Positions 17,114 to 26,214 are shown, counted from the stretch's first letter. The stretch: 64,000 nucleotides of DNA from an uncultured Collinsella sp. (GCA_900752215.1 CAADUO010000043.1:1-64000); one strand, 5' to 3'. Notes: a model not told the origin generated them from the letters alone. Numbers and translations are program-made.

Positions 17114-17944
17114 ATGAAATGTAAAATTGAGAAAAACGCCGTTCAGGAGACGCTGATTCTCCCGCTGTATTCCCGGAAGCTGTGTACGGAGCTGTACCCG
17201 AACCTTTATAGGGATGAAACAGCGGTTCGTCTGCTCGACCAAATCGACTACGACTTTTCAGAGGCAGAGAAAAACTCCCGCAGCCTGATGCAGCGCTTTG
17301 GTGCGCTGGAGGTGGCCATGCGGCAGAGTGATCTTGCTTTCGAGGTGCGGGATTACCTGAAAGGCCACCCCAATGCGGCGGTGGTCAATCTGGGCTGTGG
17401 GCTGGACAACACCGGCAGAACCTGCGACAACGGTAGATGCAAGATCTACAATCTGGACTTCCCGGATGTGATTGCCTTGCGGCAGCAGTTACTGCCCGCC
17501 GGGGATCGGGAACAAAATATCCCCTGCGACCTGAAAGACACCGCATGGTTTAGCAAAATCGATGCCTCCGGCGGGGCGGTGTTCTTTGCCTCCGGGGTGT
17601 TCTATTACTTTCTGACCCAGCAGGTCCGGGAACTGGTGCGGGAGATGGCGGACGCTTTCCCCGGCGGCGTGTTGGTCTTTGATGCTGCCAATCGGACAGC
17701 AGTAAAGATGATCGCAAAAACATGGCTTAAGACTGCAAAAATCAAGGATGTGGGGGCATATTTTGCGGTTTCGGATGCCGCCAAGGAAATCGGCACGTGG
17801 GACAGCCGTCTGCAGGTCACAAGTCGCGGCTATATGCTGGGTTATAACGATTTGAGAGACCCTTCTGTCAGCGGCTTTTTCCGGTTTCTCGCAAGGGTCG
17901 GTGACAACGGGATGAAAATGCAAATCGTGAAAATAAGATTTTGA
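17114..17944 (+). CDS. Leucine-carboxyl-methyltransferase-like class I methyltransferase
   Basis: The 276-aa protein belongs to the LCM/PPM-like group. The start is KNAVQETLILPLYSRKLC, the SAM-binding segment is AAVVNLGCGLDNTG, with YNLDFPDVIALR carrying the acidic ribose contact, and FFASGVFYYF follows. In this group the methylated substrates are often small or secondary metabolites. GAGGAAGAAACCT precedes the ATG at 17114. It follows the truncated methyltransferase by 11 nt and ends before a strong terminator, so the three genes form one transcript. Substrate unknown. Confidence 0.88.
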   Translation: MKCKIEKNAVQETLILPLYSRKLCTELYPNLYRDETAVRLLDQIDYDFSEAEKNSRSLMQRFGALEVAMRQSDLAFEVRDYLKGHPNAAVVNLGCGLDNTGRTCDNGRCKIYNLDFPDVIALRQQLLPAGDREQNIPCDLKDTAWFSKIDASGGAVFFASGVFYYFLTQQVRELVREMADAFPGGVLVFDAANRTAVKMIAKTWLKTAKIKDVGAYFAVSDAAKEIGTWDSRLQVTSRGYMLGYNDLRDPSVSGFFRFLARVGDNGMKMQIVKIRF

Positions 17945-17958
17945 GAGAAAAAAAATGC

Positions 17959-18008
17959 AAAAGACGAGCGCCTCTTGCCGCCCAATTGGCAAGAGGCGCT
18001 CGTCTTTT
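17959..18008. terminator. Bidirectional terminator between convergent genes
   Basis: Perfect 21-bp arms (17959-17979 and 17988-18008) begin AAAAGACGAGCG and end CGCTCGTCTTTT, with an 8-nt loop. The A and T ends serve both the methyltransferase cluster (+) and the ROK kinase operon (-). Confidence 0.93.
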
Positions 18009-18038
18009 CTTAACGCGTTGTATGGCGGAGAGTGCAAG

Positions 18039-18923
18039 TTACGCGAGCGCCCTTCTTGCCAGCTCGGCCGCGCCGAGGATTCCTTGGTCGCCGCCGCAGC
18101 CCGGGGCGCAGATGTAGCTCTCTATGTCCTTAAGCTCGGCGGTCTGGATGTAGCCACCCAGATATTCGAGGGTCTTCTTGCGGACGATGCCGTAGAGCTG
18201 CTCCTGGTGCATCACGCCGCCGCCGAGGACGATGCGGCGAGGCGAGTACATGAGCACAAGGTTCGCGCACATCTGCCCCAGATAATCCCCCTCGAGCGCC
18301 CACACCTCAGCGTTGTCCGCGAGCTCGGCCGCGGGCTTTCCCCAGCGCGCGGCGATGGCGGGGCCGGAGGCGAGGCCCTCGAGACAGCTCGCGTGGCTCG
18401 GGCAGACGCAGCGTCCCTCCTCGGTGGGACGGGTCCTTACCAGCATGTGGCCGGCCTCGGGGTGCAGCATGCCGTGAAGGAGCCTGCCCGCGCACATGAC
18501 GCCCGCGCCCACGCCGGTGCCGATGGTCACGTAGACGGCGTCCTCGAGCCCCTTGCAGCAGCCGAAGACTACTTCGCCGAGGCAGGCAACGTTCACGTCC
18601 GTGTCGTAGGCCACCGGAATCCCGAGGGCGTCGGCGAACGCGGCGCGAAGACCATAGCCTCGCCACGCGAGCTTGGGTGTCTGAAGGATGGAACCGTAGC
18701 GCTCATCGTTGGGGTCGACGCAGGTCGGGCCGAAGGCGCCGATGCCCAACGCGTTCACATCACGGGCGGTGAACCACTCGACCATTTGTGGGACGGTCTC
18801 GGCGGGCATAAGCGTCGGGGTCTCCATACGGTCGAGGACCTCGCCGTCGCCGGACACCACGGCACAGACCATCTTGGTCCCGCCGGCCTCGAGGGCGCCG
18901 AGCCTCATTTGCTTTTCGCTCAT
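18039..18923 (-). CDS. ROK-family sugar kinase, probably fructokinase
   Basis: The 294-aa protein has the ROK phosphate loop LGALEAGGTKMVCAV, the catalytic region PVAYDTDVNVACLGE, the ROK signature VTIGTGVGAGVM, and the metal-binding segment HPEAGHMLV ... CVCPSHASCLEGLASGPAI with His and three Cys. The EAGGTK loop is typical of fructokinases such as ScrK/GmuE. It has no HTH, so it is an enzyme rather than a NagC-type repressor. It is the last gene of the GH172/mannose-PTS operon, fitting phosphorylation of a free hexose released by the GH172 enzyme. AAGGAGG lies upstream. Confidence 0.87.
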   Translation of the reverse strand: MSEKQMRLGALEAGGTKMVCAVVSGDGEVLDRMETPTLMPAETVPQMVEWFTARDVNALGIGAFGPTCVDPNDERYGSILQTPKLAWRGYGLRAAFADALGIPVAYDTDVNVACLGEVVFGCCKGLEDAVYVTIGTGVGAGVMCAGRLLHGMLHPEAGHMLVRTRPTEEGRCVCPSHASCLEGLASGPAIAARWGKPAAELADNAEVWALEGDYLGQMCANLVLMYSPRRIVLGGGVMHQEQLYGIVRKKTLEYLGGYIQTAELKDIESYICAPGCGGDQGILGAAELARRALA

Positions 18924-19002
18924 GTGATCCTCCTTACAAAGGGACGCCCGCAGTCATGGTCAACCGCGGGCGCCCATAACGTTGGCTTGTTTCGAGGCGA
19001 CC

Positions 19003-20127
19003 CTACCTGGGCACGCGGTCCTGCCTTGCGGCAAACGGGGCGAGCACGGCGTGCGGCTCGCTTTGGTACCAGTAGGCGACGGTGGAGATGTCGTCCTCGC
19101 GCTCGTAGAGCTTGATGTCGTCGTTGCCGAGGTCCTGGAACGTCACGCGAAGGTCCTCCTTGAACGAGATCGGGTCGGGAAGGTGCCACCTGTAGAGGCC
19201 ATGCCTGGGCAGCGCGTCGTCGTTGGTCGCGAGCATCGGGTTCGGGTTCGGCTTGCCCGCGCTGAAGCGGTCGCGCGTGGCGTCGCGCGTCGAGCGGTAC
19301 GGGTAGCCGGCGAACAGCGTGTTGAAGCACTGCGCCTCGGGCAGCGCGTGGGGCGGCCTGTCGAGGAAGGCCCAGGCACCGCCGAAGTAGTCCTCGGCTC
19401 CCGTCGAGGTGACCGTGGGGAACTCCTCGTCGCCGTCGAGGAAGAACTTCATCTCGCCCTCGCCCCACCAATAGCGCTCCAGGGCGCACAGGGCCATGTA
19501 GGTGCCGACGTAGTAGCCCTTACCGCGCACGCCGTCGAGCACGGTGTAGTCGACGCCCCTGCGGGTGCTGCGCTCGCGGTTAAAACGGGCGTGGAAGTAC
19601 ATAGCGTCGTCCGGCACGTCGGTGAGCGCGTAGTTGAACGTGTAGAAGATGTACTTAATGAACCCGGGGTGCTCGCTCGTAAGCGTGACCTTGGCGTGCT
19701 TCCTGAAAGGCATCTCGAAGTAGCAGTTCATGCCGCCCGTCGGGTTCACGCAGATGGGCATCGAGTTGACGATGGCGCGCTCACCGAAGCCGTTGCAGAA
19801 GAAGTCGCCGACAGGGCACTCGACCGAGGGGGTCTCCTCGTCGTCCCAGTAGAAGCGCAGCACGAGGTCGCGCATGACGAAGCTGCCGGCGGCGGTCTTG
19901 TCGGGGACGGTCATCCAGATGTGGCGGATGATGCCGGGGCCCTCGATGTCCGCGAGCGTGATGGTCTCGCCGGACTCAAGGGGCACGCAGCACGAGCCCT
20001 TGCGGCCGACGCCGAGGTGGCTGGCCGACATGGCGGCACGGCCCTTCTCGCCCGTGATGTTCTCGGGGGTGATGGCGCGGCTTTCCTCACCGCCGTGCAT
20101 CCACACGTCCTTAAGGAACTCTCTCAT
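19003..20127 (-). CDS. GH172-family (DUF2961) glycoside hydrolase
   Basis: The 374-aa protein is a DUF2961/GH172 jelly-roll enzyme, with segments such as LADIEGPGIIRHIWMT, VECPVGDFFCNGFGE and TSTGAEDYFGGAW, the last carrying the conserved acidic residue. Known GH172 members include an alpha-D-fructofuranosidase/difructose dianhydride I synthase-hydrolase and exo-alpha-D-arabinofuranosidases. There is no signal peptide, so it acts inside the cell on a sugar brought in by the adjacent PTS. It lies between the EIIA gene and the ROK kinase. Together these suggest a fructose-containing oligosaccharide, but D-arabinofuranosides cannot be excluded. Confidence 0.88.
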   Translation of the reverse strand: MREFLKDVWMHGGEESRAITPENITGEKGRAAMSASHLGVGRKGSCCVPLESGETITLADIEGPGIIRHIWMTVPDKTAAGSFVMRDLVLRFYWDDEETPSVECPVGDFFCNGFGERAIVNSMPICVNPTGGMNCYFEMPFRKHAKVTLTSEHPGFIKYIFYTFNYALTDVPDDAMYFHARFNRERSTRRGVDYTVLDGVRGKGYYVGTYMALCALERYWWGEGEMKFFLDGDEEFPTVTSTGAEDYFGGAWAFLDRPPHALPEAQCFNTLFAGYPYRSTRDATRDRFSAGKPNPNPMLATNDDALPRHGLYRWHLPDPISFKEDLRVTFQDLGNDDIKLYEREDDISTVAYWYQSEPHAVLAPFAARQDRVPR

Positions 20128-20139
20128 CGTCGACCTCCT

Positions 20140-20538
20140 CTATTCGTCGTCTTCGCACTCGGCGGAACTGGCACCGTTCACGTAGACGATCTGCTGGCGC
20201 GCCTCGTCGACGAGGGCGTCGAAGTCGAGTTTCTCGTCGGGGCGCGCGAGCGCGACCGTCATGGCGAGCGGGAGGTTGACACCCGCGATCACGTGGATCC
20301 GGTCGGAGGCGAAGCGGGAGAAGCGCTGGTTCACGCTGCCGCCGAGCGCGTCGGTGAGGACGACGACCTCGTCAGTGCCCGAAAGAGCCGCCTCGACCGC
20401 CGCGTCGAGCCCCTCGCCGTTGTCGTTCACGTAGGCGCACACGGCGTTGACGGCGTCGCTCTTACCCGTAAGGAACTCGAGGGTGTCCTTGAAGCCCTGG
20501 GCGAGAAGGGAATGGCTCGCCACAACTATCTTTCTCAT
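20140..20538 (-). CDS. PTS mannose/fructose/sorbose-family EIIA component
   Basis: The 132-aa cytoplasmic protein has the EIIA-Man start KIVVASHSLLAQGF with the phosphorylated His9 and the later TDALGGSVNQRF segment. It receives phosphate from HPr and passes it to EIIB. It is encoded as a separate polypeptide rather than as an EIIAB fusion. It lies 26 nt after the EIID gene and 12 nt before the GH172 gene. Confidence 0.92.
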   Translation of the reverse strand: MRKIVVASHSLLAQGFKDTLEFLTGKSDAVNAVCAYVNDNGEGLDAAVEAALSGTDEVVVLTDALGGSVNQRFSRFASDRIHVIAGVNLPLAMTVALARPDEKLDFDALVDEARQQIVYVNGASSAECEDDE

Positions 20539-20564
20539 TGATTCACCAATCTCTTGGGTCGAAG

Positions 20565-21398
20565 CTAAGCGAGGATGCCAGCGGCGGAGGCGACCATCGC
20601 GAGGACGATCACCACGAGGATGAGGACCGTCATGCTCGCGTTCTTCTTGGTAAGAAGGTAATACGCGCTTCCCGTGATGGCGGCGGGGATCATGGCAGGC
20701 AGGATCTTGTCGAGCAGCGGCTGAATCTCCATCGAGACGTCGCCGAAGCTGAAGCTAATCGGGCAGGTGACGCCGATGACCGAGGCGATGAGGCAGCCGA
20801 CCACGGTGAGGCCGAGCACGGAGGCGGCGGCAGTGAGGTTGGGAAGCTTCTCGCTGAAGTCGGTGACGAGCTTCACGCCCTGCTTGTAGCCGAACTCGAG
20901 GGCGTGCATGCGGACCCAGAAGATGGCCAGGATGAGCGCGAACCAGATGCCGGCTCCCACGGGGTTGCCCTCGATGGCCATGTAGGCGGCGATGGAGCCC
21001 ATGATGGTCGGGATCATGGTCATGAGCAGGGAGTCGCCGACGCCGGCGAGCGGTCCCATGGTGCCGATCTTCAGGTCTTGGACGGCGTCCGCCGCCGCTA
21101 GGCCGTCGCGTTCCTCCATGGCCACGCAGGCGCCAAGGATGATGGCGGCGAGCCAAGGCTGGGTATTGTAGTAGCGGAAGTGGTTGTTGAGCGCTTGCTT
21201 ATAGTCCTCGTCGTTCGTGTAGATCTTCCTCAGGACCGGCGAGAGGGCGTAGGCGACTGAGGCGCCCTGCTGGGTCTGGTAGTTGAAGGTGCACACGCTC
21301 ATGAGCCAGCGCCAGTTCGCGTTGCGCAGGTCCTTCTTGGTGACCTTGTAGCCGGAGGGCTTGCCCTCGGCGACGGCGGTGATGTTCTCGTTTTCCAT
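20565..21398 (-). CDS. PTS mannose-family EIID component
   Basis: The 277-aa membrane protein has the EIID pattern KKDLRNANWRWLMSVCTFNY, the substrate-channel region IGTMGPLAGVGDSLLMTMIP, and a C-terminal transmembrane helix (MTVLILVVIVLAMVASAAG). With EIIC it forms the sugar-specific membrane channel. It starts 2 nt after the EIIC stop, so translation is coupled. Specificity within the mannose/fructose/sorbose family cannot be read from sequence alone. Confidence 0.93.
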   Translation of the reverse strand: MENENITAVAEGKPSGYKVTKKDLRNANWRWLMSVCTFNYQTQQGASVAYALSPVLRKIYTNDEDYKQALNNHFRYYNTQPWLAAIILGACVAMEERDGLAAADAVQDLKIGTMGPLAGVGDSLLMTMIPTIMGSIAAYMAIEGNPVGAGIWFALILAIFWVRMHALEFGYKQGVKLVTDFSEKLPNLTAAASVLGLTVVGCLIASVIGVTCPISFSFGDVSMEIQPLLDKILPAMIPAAITGSAYYLLTKKNASMTVLILVVIVLAMVASAAGILA

Positions 21399-21400
21399 GG

Positions 21401-22186
21401 TTACTCATCCTCTCCGATGAAGGCGTCTGCGGAAGCGTGGGCGGCGAGCTCGGTGTCCCTCTCGGCACGCTGGTAGAACGCGATCGCGAGGGCAACGCCG
21501 ACGATGGCGGCGCCGATGATGGGCACGTTCAGGAAGGCCGAGAGGAAGAAGCCGGCGAGCAGGTACTGGAAGTACTTGCCAGTGGGCATGTAACGCAGCA
21601 GCATCGCGATGCCGACGGCCGGGAGCATCTTGCCGGCGAGGGTGAGGCCGGAAAGGAACCACTGAGGCATGACCTCGAGGAGCCAGTTGACGGCGGGCTG
21701 GCCGAGCGTCACGGAGACAAAGACGGGCAGGGCGGCGCACAGGCCGAAGAGCGCGGGGCAGACCCACAGGATGGCGTTCATCTGATTGAACTTACCCTCG
21801 TTGCAGAACTTCTGGGACTTCTCGACGACGAAGCCGTTGAGGATCTTGACGATGACGTCGAGCTGGATGCCGAGCATGCCGACCGGCAGGCCGATGGCGA
21901 GGCCCGTGTCCGCGCCCAGGGTCACGCCGTAGGCGGTGGCGATGATGGCCATCGTGCCGTAGTCGGGAATCGACGAGCCGCCGAAGCCCGCGACGCCGAG
22001 CTGCATGAGCTGGATGGTGCCGCCGATGACGAGGCCGGTCTGCCAGTCGCCCATGACGACGCCGGTGATAAGGCCCCAGAAGACGGCATAGTTGACGAAG
22101 ATCATCGGGATGCCGTAATAGTCCACGTGCTTGATGAAGGCCAGCAGGGTCAAAAGGACGACCTGCAGGATAGTGAAGTTGACCAT
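21401..22186 (-). CDS. PTS mannose-family EIIC component
   Basis: The 261-aa polytopic protein shows the EIIC-Man hallmarks: GGTIQLMQLGVAGFGGSSIP near residue 55 and LGADTGLAIGLPVGMLGIQL, with about eight hydrophobic segments. GGAGGGATC precedes the ATG. It is 9 nt after EIIB and 2 nt before EIID, giving the order EIIB-EIIC-EIID-EIIA-GH172-ROK. Confidence 0.93.
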   Translation of the reverse strand: MVNFTILQVVLLTLLAFIKHVDYYGIPMIFVNYAVFWGLITGVVMGDWQTGLVIGGTIQLMQLGVAGFGGSSIPDYGTMAIIATAYGVTLGADTGLAIGLPVGMLGIQLDVIVKILNGFVVEKSQKFCNEGKFNQMNAILWVCPALFGLCAALPVFVSVTLGQPAVNWLLEVMPQWFLSGLTLAGKMLPAVGIAMLLRYMPTGKYFQYLLAGFFLSAFLNVPIIGAAIVGVALAIAFYQRAERDTELAAHASADAFIGEDE

Positions 22187-22195
22187 GATCCCTCC

Positions 22196-22669
22196 TTAGA
22201 TGAGGTCGGCGACGGAGACGGGCTTGTCGGCGGGCACGAACTGTGCCGTCACCTTGACGCCGCGGGCGATGAGCGCCTTGTAGCTCTGGACGTTCTCGGC
22301 GGAGGCATAGGCGCGCTGGGTGAGCTGGACGCCGCCCTCCTTGACGAGCGAGCCGCCGACGATCAGCGACGGGAGCTCGATGCCCGACTCGACCAGGTGA
22401 AGGATCGTCTCGGGCTCCTTGGCGATGACAAAGACCTTCTCGCGGTCGTACTTGCCCGCCGCGAAGTTCTTGAGCGCGGTCTGCTCGGAGATGATCGAGA
22501 CGGCCATGCCCGCGGGGCGCGCCATCCTCATAGTGGACTTCAGGACCTCGTCGCCGGCGACCTTGTCGTCGATGACCATGACTCGGGTCGCGCCCGACAC
22601 CGGGGCCCACTGCGTCACGATGATGCCGTGAAGCAGGCGATTGTCGATTCGTGCCATAACAACACTCAT
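22196..22669 (-). CDS. PTS mannose-family EIIB component
   Basis: The 157-aa protein has the EIIB-Man start VVMARIDNRLLHGIIVTQWA with the phosphorylated His15, followed by VMVIDDKVAGDEVLKSTMRM. The start at 22669 follows TAGGAGCAAAC and is preferred over a longer ORF. It is the first structural gene of the operon, 123 nt after the LevR-like regulator, with a near-palindromic site in between. Confidence 0.93.
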   Translation of the reverse strand: MSVVMARIDNRLLHGIIVTQWAPVSGATRVMVIDDKVAGDEVLKSTMRMARPAGMAVSIISEQTALKNFAAGKYDREKVFVIAKEPETILHLVESGIELPSLIVGGSLVKEGGVQLTQRAYASAENVQSYKALIARGVKVTAQFVPADKPVSVADLI

Positions 22670-22711
22670 GTTTGCTCCTATCAAATGAAGTTTTACGTTC
22701 GGTACTGCCTC

Positions 22712-22732
22712 GGCGCTATCCGGATTCGCGCC
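22712..22732. promoter_or_regulatory. Near-palindrome upstream of the PTS operon
   Basis: A 21-bp sequence with GGCGC/GCGCC ends and an ATCCGGAT core lies 43 nt before the EIIB start. No TGGC-N8-TGC sigma-54 promoter is seen nearby. It may be the operator of the LevR-like regulator or an mRNA hairpin. Confidence 0.45.
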
Positions 22733-22792
22733 GGGCAAGGGGTTATCGGATTATTGAGGACGCGCAGTCAGCTTGCGGCGGCGCGGGGAAGG

Positions 22793-25534
22793 TCACTCGT
22801 CGAGCAGGAGGTCCGAGGAGCCGAGGCGCTCTTCTCGCGCCGGGGCGGCGCTCACGCTTATGTAGTCGAAGACATATGCGATCTCGCTTACGGGAACCTC
22901 TACGCGATAGCGCGTCGAGATACTCGAGAAGCTCTGCCTGAAGGACTCGATGAAATCGGCACGCTCCTCCTCGAAGCGGTCCTGGCCAACGTAGGTCTCA
23001 ATGGGGTTTCTGGTAACAAGGCGCTCGACGAGACAGCAGAGGTGGACGTAGAGCCCAATGATGGCGTTGCTGCCGATCTTCTCGCCTGTCCTGCGCTGAA
23101 GCTCGTGCACGGCGCTCTCGATCTCGTGGAATAGCCGCTCCGGGTCGAGGATGGTGATGGAGCGGATGACGTTCTGCAGCGTCATGTTCGAGAGCAGCTT
23201 CTCGTGGAAAGAAGAGAGCTCGGAAGCGTCAAGCCACCTGCCGAACACGGCATCAACCTTAGAGGCGGACGCCGTCGACATGATGTCCTCGAGGGCGACG
23301 AAGGGGACGGAGGCGACCCCGGGGTCTCCCGTGCCGATGACGGCGCAGACGCGGTGCTCGGAGAAAACGGCGTCATTCGACCCGTTCGCGACGAGCTGCT
23401 TGAAGGGCCTCGTGAGCAGGCGCGCGCCTATGGTGCGCGGGAGGCTCTGCGAGACGAGCTGGCGTATCCTCTCCGCGGCGTCGACCCCGGACTCGGAGCA
23501 GAAGACGATGGCGTCCTCACGGTTGATGCGCTCGATCACCTTGCAGTGCGTCACGCACGCGGCGGTCGCATCGCCAAGAACCTCGGCGATGGACTTGCCG
23601 CCGAGCAGCCCGACCCCGATCTCGAGCGCAAGACCGGTAGAGACGTTGTTCACCACGCCGATAGTGGAGTCGGTAACGTTCTCGAGGGCCTTATAGGCCT
23701 CCTCCAAGGAGCCCATGTCGACGAGGAACACGACCCCGGTGCAGTAGGAATGGCGGTCGACGAGGCGCTGGAGCGGACCGACGATGTCCTTCAGCTGCTG
23801 GTCGTAGGGCATGTCGACAGCCTCGTACACATGCATGCCGAGCATACGGTTCGCCGCGTCGGCGATGCTCGTCGCCGTTGAGTAGCCGTGGGACAAGATG
23901 ACGCAGAGCGTCCGAAGGGCCTTCGCATCGCGAGACTCCGATGCGACGCACAGCGTCAGAAGCGTCTTCGTGAAGTGATCGAGCGAGATTCCCAGCGCCC
24001 CTTCCACGTCTGCGGCGACCTGATCGGAGACGCTCGAGGCAAACGGTAATTCGGAGGTCACGGCACCGAGGAGATGGGAGATTTGCTCCGCACAGGCAGA
24101 CTTTCGCTTAGCCAGGCCGATGCCCGGCCACAACTGCAGGCAAATCTCCTGGGCCAGTAGAAAAGCGACCTTCCTCGAAAGCTCGATGCCATAAGAAGAG
24201 CCTGCGTCGGCAAGGACCGCGCCCACGATGCGCTCGAAGGCGCGCGACCTCGAGGAGGTAACGCCGCGGCCGAAGATCAAGTGATCCTCAACGCCGCGCA
24301 CAGCGGAGACAGCTTGCGAGACGAGCTCGGAGACAGAGAGCTCCCCGGCGCAGAATCGCTCATCGAGAGAGCACAGGGCATCGAGCGCCTGCTCGACCGG
24401 CCCTGTGCTCTCGGCGGCATCCAGGGACGCGTCGATCAGAACGCCATCGTCGGGCTGTTGATCGATCTGCGCGGAGGAGAGGAGTCCGCTGGGAAGAAGA
24501 TACGGGCGAACGACGACGTAGTCGCCCTCGCGATTGAGGAACGCTTTGGCGCAGCAGTTCGTCACGCAGGCGCGCAAGCCGGCGATGTTATCGGAAAAGT
24601 CCGCGTTCACGAGGCAACGGTATGCGCCGCGGCTGATCTTCACATCAGAACCGATTCGGCACCCCTCGCTGCGCAGGAAGCTCAAGATGAGATCCTCGCG
24701 CTCCTCGGGGGTCCGCTCCTTGAGTGAGGGAACGCGGGCACAGATGGGCATTTTGCTGTAGGCCGAGGAAACCTTCATGTCATCGGCGGAAAGCGTCGTC
24801 GAAAGAACGAGGCGAGCGCGCGGCGCATCCTGGGAGGCATCGAGCCCGAGGGCCGTCGCAAGGCAGTGCTCCATCGCAGAGGGAGAGAGTGCCTCGATGC
24901 CGTTCACAAAAACCACGCCCCCGCGCGATTTCGCGATCGACTCGTCAAGAAGCCCGTTGAACGAGGCGGCGTCCGGGACCCCGGCGCAATCGATGCGCAC
25001 ATAGGAGGAGTCGCGGGACAGCAAGCCCTGGTTCTTGCCGTACTCGTACACAAGGCGAGAAAGGAAAGACTTACCGACACCCACGCCGCCGCTCAAGAGG
25101 ATGGGTAGGCCAAACGGAGGGTACTGAACCGCAGCCTTGCACTGCTCGACAACGGAGCTGAGGCTCAGGTCAAAGCCCACGGCACGCGCGAAGTCACGGT
25201 GATCGGCGATTCCCGTCGCCTGGATGAGGTCGGCGAGCGAGGCGTACTCGCTTGCAGAGAGCTTTACCTGAAAACGCTTCTGGAACGCGCGGCGATGAAA
25301 ATAACGGACAGGCCTGCCCGCCACCTTAACCACAAGGCCGGCGCGAACAAGGTCGTTGAGGTACTGGCTCGCCAGGCTCCTGGAGATGATGAGCGTCTCG
25401 GCGATGTCGGAGGTGGACAGACGGGCAAGGTCGTCGAGCGAGACGGCAGAGGTGAGGGCCTCGAGATGCTCGAGAATCCTGTCCCTCATGTCGACGGGCT
25501 TCTTTGCCAAGCTGTCCTGTGCGGTCTTGTCCAT
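22793..25534 (-). CDS. LevR-like PTS-regulated transcriptional regulator with degenerate AAA+ domain
   Basis: The 913-aa protein has an N-terminal winged helix (about 15-80), an AAA+ domain (about 120-370), a PRD-like region, an EIIA-Man-like domain (ILSHGYSTATS with the His, then VVFLVDMGSLEEAY), an EIIB-like part and a C-terminal PRD (GLYVHLCCLVERL with the regulatory His). This is the LevR plan. Walker A is intact (GGVGVGKS, 149-156), but the Walker B position reads GGVVFVNGI where DE is expected. The GAFTGA loop that contacts sigma-54 is absent: only about 22 residues separate ...IDCAGVP from Walker B. It probably regulates the adjacent PTS operon without sigma-54. Confidence 0.85.
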   Translation of the reverse strand: MDKTAQDSLAKKPVDMRDRILEHLEALTSAVSLDDLARLSTSDIAETLIISRSLASQYLNDLVRAGLVVKVAGRPVRYFHRRAFQKRFQVKLSASEYASLADLIQATGIADHRDFARAVGFDLSLSSVVEQCKAAVQYPPFGLPILLSGGVGVGKSFLSRLVYEYGKNQGLLSRDSSYVRIDCAGVPDAASFNGLLDESIAKSRGGVVFVNGIEALSPSAMEHCLATALGLDASQDAPRARLVLSTTLSADDMKVSSAYSKMPICARVPSLKERTPEEREDLILSFLRSEGCRIGSDVKISRGAYRCLVNADFSDNIAGLRACVTNCCAKAFLNREGDYVVVRPYLLPSGLLSSAQIDQQPDDGVLIDASLDAAESTGPVEQALDALCSLDERFCAGELSVSELVSQAVSAVRGVEDHLIFGRGVTSSRSRAFERIVGAVLADAGSSYGIELSRKVAFLLAQEICLQLWPGIGLAKRKSACAEQISHLLGAVTSELPFASSVSDQVAADVEGALGISLDHFTKTLLTLCVASESRDAKALRTLCVILSHGYSTATSIADAANRMLGMHVYEAVDMPYDQQLKDIVGPLQRLVDRHSYCTGVVFLVDMGSLEEAYKALENVTDSTIGVVNNVSTGLALEIGVGLLGGKSIAEVLGDATAACVTHCKVIERINREDAIVFCSESGVDAAERIRQLVSQSLPRTIGARLLTRPFKQLVANGSNDAVFSEHRVCAVIGTGDPGVASVPFVALEDIMSTASASKVDAVFGRWLDASELSSFHEKLLSNMTLQNVIRSITILDPERLFHEIESAVHELQRRTGEKIGSNAIIGLYVHLCCLVERLVTRNPIETYVGQDRFEEERADFIESFRQSFSSISTRYRVEVPVSEIAYVFDYISVSAAPAREERLGSSDLLLDE

Positions 25535-26214
25535 GACTTCTTACCTCCTTGTACAAGGAGTATAAGGGGAACACAGAGAACGGAAGGGGGCGCGTGGGGG
25601 AATCAACAGCCCCGAGGAGAAGTTCACCACTTGAGGGGCAGAAAACAACGGCCATTGAACATTCAGGGCCGACGCTCAACACTTCGGCTCGACACTTCGC
25701 TTTGGAAAGGGCCCTGCGCGATGGTGCAGCCCTCCATCTCGCAGCACAGGTCGCCGAAGGTCGCGAGGATGCGCTCCTTCTGTTCCGTGGGCGAGACGGC
25801 TCGGTGGGCAAGGTCCTCTCAAAAGGGGTCGTCCGACGCCGCAAGACCTCGATGACCGACTACCGCCTCGAGCAAGTGGCGGATTACCTCTGCACCATCG
25901 AACTTGCCTTGGTCAAGTGCGAGGCCAAGGAGAACGGTGAGGCGCACAACAAGTTCTTCGGAGGTATAGGCTCTTTCAAGAGGAACTGGCTCAAGCAAGC
26001 CCGCAGCAAGCGGATATAGCTGGTCTCGCGGTTTCGCAAGGAACGGTCAGTTCCCCTCTGGCGAGGAACCCCGGGCGACGTGCTTCGAGCAGCGGAAGCT
26101 GAAGCGCAAGCAGAAGCAGCGCGGGCATTGATCGGTGCCGACATGGGCCCAGACGTGAACAGTGCTACGTCCCCTGTTCACGGGGCGCGAAACCGCAAAG
26201 GTTGCACAGAGGTT
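25535..26214. other. Intergenic region with decayed coding-like fragments
   Basis: Short stretches look protein-like on both strands, for example EQKERILATFGDLCCEMEG on the minus strand near 25700-25780, but none gives a complete gene I recognise. The region may be the remains of an inserted or decayed gene between the PTS locus and guaA. Confidence 0.4.
25852..26019 (+). CDS. Small hypothetical ORF, possibly a fragment
   Basis: A 55-codon frame starts MTDYRLEQVADYLCTIELAL and ends in a basic tail (KRNWLKQARSKRI). The same frame is open upstream without a clear start and continues after the stop, as in a decayed gene. No ribosome binding site is convincing. I do not recognise it. Confidence 0.25.
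   Translation: MTDYRLEQVADYLCTIELALVKCEAKENGEAHNKFFGGIGSFKRNWLKQARSKRI

Noticed and set aside
18982..20541. 519-codon plus-strand open frame
   Set aside because: It is antisense to the GH172 and EIIA genes, which are recognisable.
22670..22792. Possible sigma-54 promoter before the PTS operon
   Set aside because: No GG-N10-GC pair with TGGC/TGC context was found, in line with the degenerate activator.
21437..23134. 565-codon plus-strand open frame
   Set aside because: It is antisense to EIIC, EIIB and the LevR-like gene, which have clear conserved motifs.
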